Notes: generated by a model not told the origin, from the sequence alone. A stretch of DNA of 64,000 nucleotides from Thiobacillus sp. SCUT-2 (GCF_035621355.1 NZ_CP141769.1:1488001-1552000), one strand, 5' to 3'; shown: positions 45,441 to 55,507, numbered from the stretch's first letter. Translations and numbers: made by a program.

Positions 45441-46151
45441 CTAGTCCTTCCAGATCTTGAGCTGGGCGCGCAGCCGCGCGACGGCCTGCGAATGCAGCTG
45501 GCAGACGCGCGATTCGGACACGCCGAGCACCGCGCCGATCTCCTTCAGGTTCATGTCCTGCTCGTAGTACATGCCCATCATGCTGCGCTCGCGCTCGGGC
45601 AGATGGTGGATCGCCGCGATCAGGCTCGCGCGGAAGCCCTCGTCCTCCAGCACCGCCAGCGGGTCGCTGGCGCCGTCGACGAGGTAGCGCTCGAGGAAGC
45701 TGGCGCTGTCCTCGTCCGAAAAATCCTCGTAGTACAGCAGCTGCGAGCACTTCACGTCGCCCAGCATCGCCTGGTACTGCTCGATCGGCATGCCGAGCTC
45801 GGCGGAAATTTCCTGCTCGGACGGCGATTTGCCGTTGCGCTGCTCCAGGCGGTGGATGGCCGCCTCGATCTGGCGCGATTTCTGCCGCACGTGGCGCGGC
45901 AGCCAGTCGGCCTCGCGCAGTTCGTCGAGCATCGCGCCGCGGATGCGCTGGGTGGCATAGGACTCGAACTGCGCGCCCTGGGTGCCGTCGAAGCGGGCGA
46001 CGGCGTCCATCAGGCCGATCAGCCCGACCTGGATCAGGTCGTCGACTTCGACGCTGGCGGGCAGGCGCGCCATCATGTGGTACGCGATGCGCTTGACCAG
46101 CGGCGCATACTTCGTGACTTGTTCGTCTTGCGACGAGGGTTTACCGGCCAT
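45441..46151 (-). CDS. fliA: flagellar sigma factor FliA (sigma28)
   Basis: 236 residues. Region 2 (LIQVGLIGLMDAVARFDGTQ, FESYATQRIRGAMLDELREA) and region 4 (RERSMMGMYYEQDMNLKEIG, LGVSESRVCQLHSQAVARL) are complete and in the FliA style. It directs late flagellar and chemotaxis promoters. It ends the flhB-flhA-flhF-flhG-fliA run, the usual order. It starts 24 bp after the flhG-position gene, with weak ribosome binding. Confidence 0.96.
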   Translation of the reverse strand: MAGKPSSQDEQVTKYAPLVKRIAYHMMARLPASVEVDDLIQVGLIGLMDAVARFDGTQGAQFESYATQRIRGAMLDELREADWLPRHVRQKSRQIEAAIHRLEQRNGKSPSEQEISAELGMPIEQYQAMLGDVKCSQLLYYEDFSDEDSASFLERYLVDGASDPLAVLEDEGFRASLIAAIHHLPERERSMMGMYYEQDMNLKEIGAVLGVSESRVCQLHSQAVARLRAQLKIWKD

Positions 46152-46175
46152 GTTTCAGGTGTTTCCTGTTCTTGT

Positions 46176-46814
46176 TCAGCGAGCGCTCGCGCTCGTCTCC
46201 TCGCCCGCCATTCTAACGGCAAGCGCGGCAAATGCATCATCCTCCTGCGCCGCGCTGTAGACCCGTTCCTGCACGCGTTCGCCGAGGAAATGGCCGCATG
46301 CGGCGCGCACCCGCTCGCATGCCGCCGCGTCCCCCAGCAGTCCGATCGGGCCCCCGGCGCCGACATGCGCCAGCGACTTCACGATGCCGTAGGCCCGGAA
46401 CAGCGAAGCATGGGCCGCGTGCACCTCGATGATCACGGCGCCGGGGGCGGCCGGCAGCGATGGCGCGCCGGCTGCCTCGTCGGTGTCGAACAGCACCGTG
46501 TCATAGCCTTGCAGCGCGGCATGCCGCATGACTTCGTCCGCGCGCGCGCCGGGCGCGTGCCATCCCTCGCCGCCGGCCAGCGGAATCGTCTGCAGCCGGC
46601 CGCGGGCGAGCTGCTGGCGCCAGTCGAACAGCGGACGTGCGGGGGCATCGCCGAAGAGGCGGGCGCCGGCATCGACGACCAGCGTATGCCGGCCGCGCTC
46701 CCGCAGCGCGCGCGCCAGCCGGATGACGCATTCGGCGGCGTCCGAGTAGACGAGGAGATGACGCGCCTGCTGCGCAGTGCTGCGTCGACGCAGTCCGGCG
46801 GCCTGGTCAGCCAC
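46176..46814 (-). CDS. FlhG-position protein with DQAxxLR motif but no P-loop
   Basis: 212 residues from GTG 46814, overlapping the flhF stop by eight bases. Residues 3-10 (DQAAGLRR) match the FlhG N-terminal activator helix (DQAxxLR) that stimulates FlhF GTPase. The next region, where FlhG has KGGVGKT, reads HLLVYSDAAECVIRLARALR; no Walker A is present. Later FlhG-like order is kept in part: RGRHTLVVDAGARLFGD (the strand that carries the MinD-type DxD), GYDTVLFDTDEAAGA, and YGIVKSLAHVGAGG. At 212 residues it is shorter than FlhG (about 270-290). It is therefore a diverged, probably non-ATPase FlhG. Function in flagellar placement or number is inferred. Confidence 0.75.
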   Translation of the reverse strand: MADQAAGLRRRSTAQQARHLLVYSDAAECVIRLARALRERGRHTLVVDAGARLFGDAPARPLFDWRQQLARGRLQTIPLAGGEGWHAPGARADEVMRHAALQGYDTVLFDTDEAAGAPSLPAAPGAVIIEVHAAHASLFRAYGIVKSLAHVGAGGPIGLLGDAAACERVRAACGHFLGERVQERVYSAAQEDDAFAALAVRMAGEETSASAR

Positions 46815-47943
46815 CGTGCGGGCCGCTCATGGCGCGGCGCTCGGCACGTTCCGCCTCGACGCCGGCAAACAGGGGCCAGTCCTCGGCCTCCAGCGCGTAG
46901 GGCGTCACGAGCTGGCCGCCTTTGAGCGCGCGATCGATCAGATAGGCGGCGCTCGGCGCGTGCAGGTCCTCCGGAACCCGCTGGCCGCCGGCAACATAGG
47001 CCAGCGGCAGCCGGTGGCGGATCAGGCCGTCCAGCGCCGCCCCCGGCTGCGGTGTCTCGTCGAGCTTGGTGAGGATGCAGGCCGCGGCACCCGCGCCGAA
47101 GGTCGCCACGGCCTGCTCGATCGCCGCGCCCTGCTGGTTGGCGGCGATCACCGCGATGCGGCTCACGCCGGATGCGTCGAGCGCCTGCCCCGCGCGGGCA
47201 CGCGGGTCGGCCGGGGCGAATCCGGCGGTATCGACCAGGACCAGCCGCGTGGCAGCGAGTCCGGCCAGCGCCTGCCGCAGCTGCGCGGCGTCCTCGCAAA
47301 CATGGAAGGAAACGCCGAGGAGTTCGGCATAGATCTGCAGTTGCGCCGCCGCCCCGACGCGGTGCGCGTCGGCCGCCACCAGCGCGACCTGCGCCGCCCC
47401 GTGGCGCTCGACGCCGCGCGCCGCGAGCTTGGCAAGCGTCGTGGTCTTGCCTGCCCCCGTCGATCCCACCAGCGCGTAGCGTCCGCCGCCGGCCAGCATG
47501 TCGTCCTCACGCCCCTGCACCGGAAGATTGCGGATCAGCACCTGGCGCAGCCAGCGCTGCGCCGCGGCGGCGTCGAGCCCGCGCGGCAGGCGGGCGGCAA
47601 GCGTGCGCGCCAGCGCACTGCCGAATCCCGCCGCGAACAGCGACTGCAACAGCGCGACCCGCACCGGATCGCGCCGCCGCGCCGTGCCCCAGGCAAAACC
47701 CGCCAGCTGGTTCTGCAGCAGGCCGCGCAGGCGTGCCAGCTCCTGCAGGATGCGCGAACTGCCGCCCGCCTCGCTCGCGGATTCCGGCGCCGGGACTGCC
47801 AGCTCGGCGTAGGCGCTGGCCAGCAGTTCGACGCCCTGCGGATGCGGCCGCGTCGACAACACCACGGCGTCGTCGCCGAGTTCCCGCCGGACCCGGTCGA
47901 GGCCTTCGCGCGCGTTCGCCGCGACGATGCGCTTGACGCTCAT
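46807..47943 (-). CDS. flhF: flagellar biosynthesis GTPase FlhF
   Basis: 378 residues, SRP-type GTPase. N-terminal B domain (MSVKRIVAANAREGLDRVRR, ELGDDAVVLSTR), then the NG domain with P-loop ALVGSTGAGKTTTLAKLAAR, VALVAADAHRVGAAAQLQIY, VLVDTAGF and LTKLDETPQPG. FlhF places the flagellum at the pole and is activated by FlhG. It overlaps the flhA stop by four bases (ATGA), so it is coupled. Length is slightly shorter than usual because the linker is short. Confidence 0.96.
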   Translation of the reverse strand: MSVKRIVAANAREGLDRVRRELGDDAVVLSTRPHPQGVELLASAYAELAVPAPESASEAGGSSRILQELARLRGLLQNQLAGFAWGTARRRDPVRVALLQSLFAAGFGSALARTLAARLPRGLDAAAAQRWLRQVLIRNLPVQGREDDMLAGGGRYALVGSTGAGKTTTLAKLAARGVERHGAAQVALVAADAHRVGAAAQLQIYAELLGVSFHVCEDAAQLRQALAGLAATRLVLVDTAGFAPADPRARAGQALDASGVSRIAVIAANQQGAAIEQAVATFGAGAAACILTKLDETPQPGAALDGLIRHRLPLAYVAGGQRVPEDLHAPSAAYLIDRALKGGQLVTPYALEAEDWPLFAGVEAERAERRAMSGPHGG

Positions 47944-50021
47944 TGGCCAGGCTCCAGCGTCAACTCCGTGCTCACCTGCACCACCTTGTCGGCGGGCACC
48001 TCCGCGTAGGCGATCACCGACAGCCTGGGCACGGCGCGGCGCAGCAGGCGCGACAGCACCGCCCGCAGTCCGGGCGAAGTCAGCAGCACCGGCGGATACC
48101 CTGCCGCCTCCTGCTCGGCCACGGCCCGCTCGCCGGCATCCGCAAGCGCGTCGAGCGTGGCCGGCGACAGCAGCGCCTCGCCCTCGTCACCCATCTCGTT
48201 CAGCAGGCTCGTCTCGGCGGCCGGGGACAGCCCGATCACGTGCAGGGTGCCGCTGCCCTCGAACAGGCGGTCGACGATGCTGCGCCCCAGCGCGGCGCGC
48301 ACGGTTTCCACCAGATCGTCGATCGCCTGGCTCTTCGGCGCCCGCGCAGCGAGCGTTTCGAACAGCGTCCGGCTGTCGCGGATCGAGACGTTCTCGGCGA
48401 TGAGCTGCTGCAGCACGGCCTGCACGCTGGTCAGCGGCAGATGGCGCGGCGTGACGTCCTCGACGAGGCCCGGATGGCTGCGCGCCAGCGTGTCGAGCAG
48501 CTGCTGCACCTCGGTGCGCCCCAGCAGCTCCGGCGCGTGCTGGCGGAAGACCGCCTCGACCTGGCGCGCGATCAGTTCGTCGAGCTGGAACACCACGAAA
48601 CCGCGCAGCTCGGCTTCCTCGGTCCGGCCCGCATCGATCCATACGCCGGGAAGAGCGGTCAGCGGATCCGCTCCGGGCGTACCGTCGATCCGTCCGAGCA
48701 CCTCCCCCATGTCGACCGCGAGCACCTGCCCGCCCGGCAGTTCGCCATGCCCGACGTCGACGCCCTTGAGCGTGATGCGGTAGGCGTTCGGCTTGAGTTC
48801 GAGGTTGTCGCGCACGCGGATCAGCGGCACCACCAGCCCCATGTCGGTGGCGAAGCGACGCCGTGCCTCGGTGATCCTGTTCAAAGCCGCCCCGCCCTGG
48901 TTGCGGTCGACCAGCGGAATCAGCCGATAGCCGACCTCGAGCGCAAGCACGTCCACCGGCGGGATATCCGCCCAGGTGACGTCCACCGGCATGCTGTCCG
49001 CTTCGTTCACCTCCTCCGGCTCGACGTCGAAGAAGGCAGCGGTGCGCTGGCGCCGCAGCAGCAGGAAGCCGACGCCGGCCAGCACCGCGCCGATGGTGAG
49101 GAAGGCGAGGTGCGGCGTGCCGGGAATAATCCCCAGCGTGCCCAGCACGGCGGCGGCGACGTAGAGGGTCTGCGGACGGCCGAAGACCTGGCTGGAAAAC
49201 TCGCGCGACAGGTCCTGCTCGCTCGATGCCCGGCTGACCACGATGCCCGCCGCCGTCGAGATGACCAGCGCGGGGATCTGCGTCACGAGGCCGTCGCCGA
49301 CGGTCAGGAGCGCGTAGCGGCCGAGCGCCTCGCCGACGCCGAGATTGTGCTGCAGCAGGCCGACTGCGACGCCGCCGATCAGGTTGACGACGAGAATGAT
49401 CATGCCGGCGACGGCATCGCCGCGCACGAACTTGGAGGCGCCGTCCATCGCCCCGTAGAAGTCTGCCTCGCGGCCGATCTCGCCGCGCCGCGCGCGCGCT
49501 TCGGATTCGTTGATGAAGCCGGCGTTGAGGTCGGCGTCGACGGCAAGCTGCTTGCCCGGCATCGAATCCAGCGTGAAGCGCGCCGCGACCTCGGCGATGC
49601 GTCCGGCGCCCTTGGTGATGACGACGAAGTTGATGATCACGAGGATCGTGAACACCACGAAGCCGACGGCGATGTTGCCGCCGACCAGGAAATTGCCGAA
49701 GGACTCGATCACCTTGCCGGCCGCATCCGGCCCGGTGTGGCCCTGCATCAGGATGATGCGGGTCGACGCGACGTTGAGCGACAGCCTCAGCAAGGTCGTC
49801 AGCAGCAGCACCGTGGGAAACACGGAAAAGTCCAGCGGGCGCCGCGCGTTCAGGCTCACCAGCAGGACGATCATCGCGAGCGCGATGTTCAGCGTGAACA
49901 GCACGTCGAGCATGAAGGTGGGCAGCGGCAGCACCATCATCGCCAGGATCAGCAGCACGAGGCCGGGCACCGCGAGGCGGTTCGCCGGCAAGCCCATCAC
50001 CATCACGCCCTGCGCGCTCAC
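47940..50021 (-). CDS. flhA: flagellar type III export protein FlhA
   Basis: 693 residues. Eight membrane helices in the N-terminal half, with LLLTTLLRLSLNVASTRIIL and the FHIPEP-region loop (FVVITKGAGRIAEVAARFTL, DSMPGKQLAVDADLNAGFI), then a four-domain cytosolic part (GYRLIPLVDRNQGGAALNRI onward). FlhA forms the export nonamer and docks chaperone-substrate pairs. The start overlaps the truncated flhB gene by four bases. Full length, unlike flhB. Confidence 0.97.
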   Translation of the reverse strand: MSAQGVMVMGLPANRLAVPGLVLLILAMMVLPLPTFMLDVLFTLNIALAMIVLLVSLNARRPLDFSVFPTVLLLTTLLRLSLNVASTRIILMQGHTGPDAAGKVIESFGNFLVGGNIAVGFVVFTILVIINFVVITKGAGRIAEVAARFTLDSMPGKQLAVDADLNAGFINESEARARRGEIGREADFYGAMDGASKFVRGDAVAGMIILVVNLIGGVAVGLLQHNLGVGEALGRYALLTVGDGLVTQIPALVISTAAGIVVSRASSEQDLSREFSSQVFGRPQTLYVAAAVLGTLGIIPGTPHLAFLTIGAVLAGVGFLLLRRQRTAAFFDVEPEEVNEADSMPVDVTWADIPPVDVLALEVGYRLIPLVDRNQGGAALNRITEARRRFATDMGLVVPLIRVRDNLELKPNAYRITLKGVDVGHGELPGGQVLAVDMGEVLGRIDGTPGADPLTALPGVWIDAGRTEEAELRGFVVFQLDELIARQVEAVFRQHAPELLGRTEVQQLLDTLARSHPGLVEDVTPRHLPLTSVQAVLQQLIAENVSIRDSRTLFETLAARAPKSQAIDDLVETVRAALGRSIVDRLFEGSGTLHVIGLSPAAETSLLNEMGDEGEALLSPATLDALADAGERAVAEQEAAGYPPVLLTSPGLRAVLSRLLRRAVPRLSVIAYAEVPADKVVQVSTELTLEPGQ

Positions 50022-50923
50022 CCGATCACCTCGTCAATCGCATTGGGCCTAGCGTTCGCCCCCGCGCCCGCAAGCGGGAGAGGGTTGGGGAGAGGGCTCG
50101 CATTGGGCCTGGCGTTCGCCCCCTCGCCCGCCTGCGGGAGAGGGTTGGGGAGAGGGCCCGCATTGGGTCTGGCATTCGCCCCCTGCCCCGCCTCCTGCTG
50201 GCGGCCGCGCATCTGCGCCCGGACTTCCGGATTGACCTCGGCCTCGCGGGCCTCCGCGAGCACCTCCTGCCACGTCATCGCATGCCGGCGCAGGTAGCGC
50301 CACCAGCGCCAGCCGGCATCGAGCGCCGCCGCCAGCGCGAGCGCCGCCGCCAGCACCAGCACCCCGCGCCCGATCCAGGCTGCGGTCCGCTCGAGCGCGA
50401 CGCCGGGTTCGCTTCCGGCCAGGCTTTGCACGCCCGGCCAGCCGCTTGCCAGCGCCCAGCCGACCGCCCCGGCGGCGAGCGCGAGCTTGAGCAGTGTGAG
50501 CGTTCCATCGAACAGGGATTCCGGCGAGAACAGGCGCGCGACCGCCCGCAACGGCTCGATCCGCGTGAAGTCGGCGCGCGTCGCATGCGGCGCGAACACC
50601 CAGCCCGACAGCAGGACGGGGGCGACCAGCGCGGACACGCCGATGGCAGCCAGCACCGGCGCCAGGGCGAACAGGGTGGCCCAGGCCGCGTCGAGAAACG
50701 CCGGCGACAGGGGCTGCGCCGCGTGGAGGAAGGCCGCTTCGGTCAGCGCCTGCAGTGCGGCCAGCAGGCGCGGGGCTCCCCAACTCAGGCCGGCCAGTGC
50801 CGCCAGCAGAACGAGCCACGCCGTCAGCTCGCCGGAACGCGGCACGTCGCCGGCGCTGCGCGCCTCGTGGAGGCGCCGCGCGCTTGCCGGTTCGGTACGG
50901 GAAAGATCGGTCTCCTCGGCCAT
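50018..50923 (-). CDS. flhB: FlhB truncated: membrane part only, C-terminus replaced by repeats
   Basis: 301 residues. MAEETDLSRTEPASARRLHE and ARSAGDVPRSGELTAWLVLL are normal FlhB, with four membrane helices up to WRWWRYLRRHAMTWQEVLAE and AREAEVNPEVRAQMRGRQQE, the start of the cytosolic helix. There the protein normally continues into the FlhBC domain with the NPTH self-cleavage site. Here it turns into two and a half 20-residue repeat units (ARPNAGPLPNPLPQAGEGAN type) and ends in IDEVIG. NPTH is absent. The stop overlaps flhA by four bases, leaving no room for the domain in another frame. FlhBC is needed for export and for the switch from rod-hook to filament substrates in all studied systems. 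The gene may be non-functional or split elsewhere. Confidence 0.92.
   Translation of the reverse strand: MAEETDLSRTEPASARRLHEARSAGDVPRSGELTAWLVLLAALAGLSWGAPRLLAALQALTEAAFLHAAQPLSPAFLDAAWATLFALAPVLAAIGVSALVAPVLLSGWVFAPHATRADFTRIEPLRAVARLFSPESLFDGTLTLLKLALAAGAVGWALASGWPGVQSLAGSEPGVALERTAAWIGRGVLVLAAALALAAALDAGWRWWRYLRRHAMTWQEVLAEAREAEVNPEVRAQMRGRQQEAGQGANARPNAGPLPNPLPQAGEGANARPNASPLPNPLPLAGAGANARPNAIDEVIG
50041..50190. repeat. 60-bp tandem repeat, 2.5 copies, at flhB 3' end
   Basis: CATTGGGCCTAGCGTTCGCC opens copies at 50041, 50101 and (partial, variant) 50161, exactly 60 bp apart. Each contains one CCCGC...GCGGGAGAGGG palindrome. 60 bp is 20 codons, so the flhB frame is kept. Confidence 0.95.
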
Positions 50924-51114
50924 GGTCCTCTCGTGTTTCGGAGCAGTCTAGCACGAGCGGGAACGGCTTTTGCGTGGCGGCGAAGCGGGGGCGCCGGCTA
51001 CCTAAATCCGGCAAAATCCATTACCCTGACGCTTGCCGAATCGGACCGCCCGTTCGGGGCCGCAGACAAGCCGGCAATCAACACAATAAATCATCTCTGG
51101 AGGAGCAACCCATC

Positions 51115-51708
51115 ATGCGCACCATGCGTCTCGCGGCCGCCGCAGCGGCCGCCCTGTCCCTGTCCAATCCTGCGTCGGCCGGATTTTTCGATTTCACCCT
51201 GAGCCCTTACGTCGGCGCCAGTGCGGGCCGGGCCACGGCCGACGTCACGTGCCCTGCCGGAACCGCGTGCGACGACTCCGACACCGCCTGGAAGGTCTAT
51301 GGCGGCCTCGAAGTCAACGAATTCATCTCGATGGAAGTCGGCTACCTCGACCTTGGCAAGGTGGGCTACACCGGCGCCAAGACCGGAACGCGCGAAACCA
51401 ACGGCATGATGCTCCAGCTCGTCGGGACGTATGCGCTCAACCCCGATTTCACCCTGATGGCCCGTGGCGGCATGAACATCCTGAATACCGAGGTCAACGG
51501 GACGATCGCCGGCACGGCGAACGGCAACACCGGCGACACCGACGTCGTCTGGTCGCTGGGGCTCGGCGCGCAGTACAACGTGACCCAGTCGGTGGGACTG
51601 CGCGTCGAGTGGGAGCGCTATTTCAACACCGGCAGCCCGGCCGCCAACGGCGGCACCGGCGAAGCGGACGACGACCTGCTCTCCGCCGGCGTCGTGTTCA
51701 AGTTCTGA
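51115..51708 (+). CDS. outer-membrane beta-barrel protein (OmpA/OmpX-like small porin)
   Basis: 197 residues from ATG 51115 behind GGAGGAG. The signal peptide (MRLAAAAAAALSLSNPASAG) leads to eight or so amphipathic strands (FTLSPYVGASAGRATADV, ISMEVGYLDLGKVGYTGA, GMMLQLVGTYALNPDFTLMA, VGLRVEWERYF) and a C-terminal strand ending LLSAGVVFKF, with Phe last, the outer-membrane assembly signal. No OmpA peptidoglycan domain. One disulfide is likely (CPAGTAC). Function unknown; adhesion or integrity roles are usual. It is monocistronic with a strong terminator. Confidence 0.88.
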   Translation: MRTMRLAAAAAAALSLSNPASAGFFDFTLSPYVGASAGRATADVTCPAGTACDDSDTAWKVYGGLEVNEFISMEVGYLDLGKVGYTGAKTGTRETNGMMLQLVGTYALNPDFTLMARGGMNILNTEVNGTIAGTANGNTGDTDVVWSLGLGAQYNVTQSVGLRVEWERYFNTGSPAANGGTGEADDDLLSAGVVFKF

Positions 51709-51726
51709 GCGCGAACGCATCCGAAG

Positions 51727-51754
51727 AAAAAAGGGGGCCGAGGCCCCCTTTTTT
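51727..51754. terminator. bidirectional intrinsic terminator
   Basis: AAAAAAGGGGGCC, two bases, GGCCCCCTTTTTT: a perfect 13-bp stem with A-run before and T-run after. It serves both the outer-membrane gene on the plus strand and iscX on the minus strand, whose stops lie 18 and 20 bp away. Confidence 0.96.
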
Positions 51755-51774
51755 CGTCTGGGCGCACCGTTCCG

Positions 51775-51969
51775 TCAGCTGACCTCGTCGATCCACGCCA
51801 TCTGGATCGCTTCCAGGATCTTCTCGCCGGAATGGTTGGGATCGTCGTCGAAGTCGGGCAATTCCATCACCCAGCTATGCAGGTCCGTGAAGCGGATCGT
51901 CCGGGGATCGATCTCGGGATGCGCCTCCGCGAGTTCGATGGCGATGTCGAGGGTATCGGTCCACTTCAT
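51775..51969 (-). CDS. iscX: IscX, iron-sulfur cluster assembly regulator
   Basis: 64 residues: MKWTDTLDIAIELAEAHPEI, DPRTIRFTDLHSWVMELPDF and DDDPNHSGEKILEAIQMAWI match IscX, a small acidic winged-helix protein that binds iron and IscS. It is the last gene of the isc operon, one base after the fdx stop, before the bidirectional terminator. Size is normal. Confidence 0.95.
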   Translation of the reverse strand: MKWTDTLDIAIELAEAHPEIDPRTIRFTDLHSWVMELPDFDDDPNHSGEKILEAIQMAWIDEVS

Positions 51970-51970
51970 C

Positions 51971-52309
51971 TCAATGTCCTTCCTTGACCATGTTGATGGT
52001 GTACTTGGGTATCTCGATGACCAGGTCCGCCTTCGCGACGCGCGCCTGACACGACAGGCGCGATTGCGGCTCGAGGCCCCATGCCTTGTCGAGCAGGTCG
52101 TCCTCCTCTTCGGTCGACGGTTCGAGCGAGCCGAACCCCTCGCGAACGATGACGTGGCAGGTCGTGCAGGCGCAGGATTTCTCGCAGGCGTGCTCGATCT
52201 CGACACCGTTGGCGAGCAGCGTGTCGCAGATGGTGTCGCCGGGCTTGGCTTCGATGACGGTGCCCTCGGGGCAGAGTTCGACGTGGGGCAGTACGATCAG
52301 TTGGGGCAT
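51971..52309 (-). CDS. fdx: isc ferredoxin (2Fe-2S)
   Basis: 112 residues. MPQLIVLPHVELCPEGTVIE and the cluster motif EHACEKSCACTTCHVIVREG (C-x5-C-x2-C) with the fourth Cys in SRLSCQARV define the adrenodoxin-type Isc ferredoxin. It supplies electrons for cluster assembly on IscU. Start at ATG 52309 because this is the family start. The upstream neighbour on the same strand is a DUF3050 gene instead of hscA, only five bases away. Confidence 0.95.
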   Translation of the reverse strand: MPQLIVLPHVELCPEGTVIEAKPGDTICDTLLANGVEIEHACEKSCACTTCHVIVREGFGSLEPSTEEEDDLLDKAWGLEPQSRLSCQARVAKADLVIEIPKYTINMVKEGH

Positions 52310-52314
52310 CGGCT

Positions 52315-53097
52315 TCAGGCCACCAGGGCCGCTCGGGGTTGTTGACTCGGCAGGGCGGCGAGCACGCCGTCCCAGAATTTCAATCGCGCATCGACCGCGG
52401 CCGCGGCCGCCGCCTCGGCTTCGCGCCACTTGCCGGCATCCTCGCCGCACAGCGCAGCCAGCAGCCGCAGCGACAGGGGCGCGTGGAAGTCCTCGTCCAG
52501 ATGAACGTGGCGGTTGAGATAGTAATGGAAGCTCGGCGCCTGCGCCTCGGTCACCGCCATGCGCGCCAGGAACGCGCGAAACATCGACGGGATGACGTGC
52601 TCGCGTCCGAGTGCCAGTGCGGCGGCGACCGCATGCGGCTTGCCGCTGTCGATGAAGCCGAAGGTCGTGCGGGTGAAGGCGGCGGCCGGCGCAGGCACCA
52701 GGCCCGATGCCAGGGCGGCATCGATGCCCTGCCCGCCCGCGAGCTCGACGAAACGCGCCGGCGTATCGGCGTCGGCGCCGATCTCGCGCATCGCGGCGAG
52801 ATACAGCATGAAATGGCTGGTGAAACCCTCGTGCCCCGGCAGCGCGACGTCGGTCTCCTCTTCCAGCACCAGCTCGTTGATGAAGCGCTGCACCGACGCG
52901 TCACCGCGCGGCGTCCACGGCCAGCGCGCCGGCGCCACCGTGTGCTGCAGGTACTTGATCAGCGACATGAAGTCCCACACCGAATAGACGTGGTGCTGCA
53001 TGAACACGCGCAGGTCGTCCAGCGTCCGGACGGCCGCGTAGATCGGGTGCGCTTCGAGCCTCACCCGCAGGGTTTCGATGAATGCGTCGTTCAACAT
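52315..53097 (-). CDS. DUF3050 family protein inside the isc operon
   Basis: 260 residues from ATG 53097. ALRV-type helices with YAAVRTLDDLRVFMQHHVYS, VWDFMSLIKYLQ, INELVLEEETD, FTSHFMLYLAAM and YYLNRHVHLDEDFHAPLSLR give many His and Glu in helices, the pattern of the haem-oxygenase/TENA-like DUF3050 fold, which often binds a diiron or similar site. Reaction unknown. It lies between hscA (16 bp) and fdx (5 bp) on the same strand, so it is cotranscribed with the Isc machinery. A role in iron handling is a guess from location. Confidence 0.85.
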   Translation of the reverse strand: MLNDAFIETLRVRLEAHPIYAAVRTLDDLRVFMQHHVYSVWDFMSLIKYLQHTVAPARWPWTPRGDASVQRFINELVLEEETDVALPGHEGFTSHFMLYLAAMREIGADADTPARFVELAGGQGIDAALASGLVPAPAAAFTRTTFGFIDSGKPHAVAAALALGREHVIPSMFRAFLARMAVTEAQAPSFHYYLNRHVHLDEDFHAPLSLRLLAALCGEDAGKWREAEAAAAAAVDARLKFWDGVLAALPSQQPRAALVA

Positions 53098-53113
53098 CCT
53101 GGATACAAAGTGC

Positions 53114-54976
<1,863 letters not shown>

Positions 54977-54979
54977 GTC

Positions 54980-55507
54980 TTAGCTTTCGAGTTCTTCGTA
55001 TACATCGCCGACCTCGGCGATGAGTTTGTCCATGAAACGCAGCTGGCGAACGGCCTCGGTGGCCGCGGCGTAATCATGTGTCCGGTCGAGCAGCGCGCCC
55101 AGTTCGGCCTCGATGCGGCGGTGCGCGGCGCGCAGGTCGTCCGACAGCGCGTCGAGCGCGTCGACATCCCGCCGGGCGCGCGCCTCGTCGATCGCCTCGC
55201 GCCACTCCATCTGCTGCATCAGGAACGCCGGCGCCATCTGGGTGTTGCCCGCATGGAGCGCATCGATGCCCTGCAGGCTCAGCAGATACACGCCGCGGTT
55301 CACCGGGTGCCTGAGCGTCTGGTAGGCCTCGTTCACCTGCGTTGCCCACTGCATCGCGACGCGCTGCTCGGCATCCGGCTGCGCTGCGAAGCGGTCCGGA
55401 TGCACGGCATTCTGCAGTTCGCGGTAGGCCGCGTCGAGCTTGTCCCGGTCGAGCGCATAGGCCGTCGGCAGGCCGAACAGTTCGAAATGGGTGCGGGTGA
55501 AATCCAT
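54980..55507 (-). CDS. hscB: HscB, Isc-specific J-domain co-chaperone
   Basis: 175 residues. The J domain has FELFGLPTAYALDRDKLDAA and the HPD loop in AVHPDRFAAQPDAEQRVAMQ; NEAYQTLRHPVNRGVYLLSL is typical HscB. The C-terminal helical bundle binds IscU. It stimulates HscA. It starts 115 bp after iscA, the largest gap inside this operon, with no promoter obvious. Confidence 0.95.
   Translation of the reverse strand: MDFTRTHFELFGLPTAYALDRDKLDAAYRELQNAVHPDRFAAQPDAEQRVAMQWATQVNEAYQTLRHPVNRGVYLLSLQGIDALHAGNTQMAPAFLMQQMEWREAIDEARARRDVDALDALSDDLRAAHRRIEAELGALLDRTHDYAAATEAVRQLRFMDKLIAEVGDVYEELES

Noticed and set aside
46433-47299. Alternative frame overlapping flhF and the flhG-position gene as a hidden P-loop ATPase
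   Set aside because: It has no Walker motif and mirrors the coding of flhF; the P-loop is really absent.
50018-50200. A frameshift hiding the FlhB C-terminal domain in another frame
   Set aside because: The flhB stop overlaps the flhA start by four bases, so no DNA is left to code it; no NPTH is seen in any frame between.
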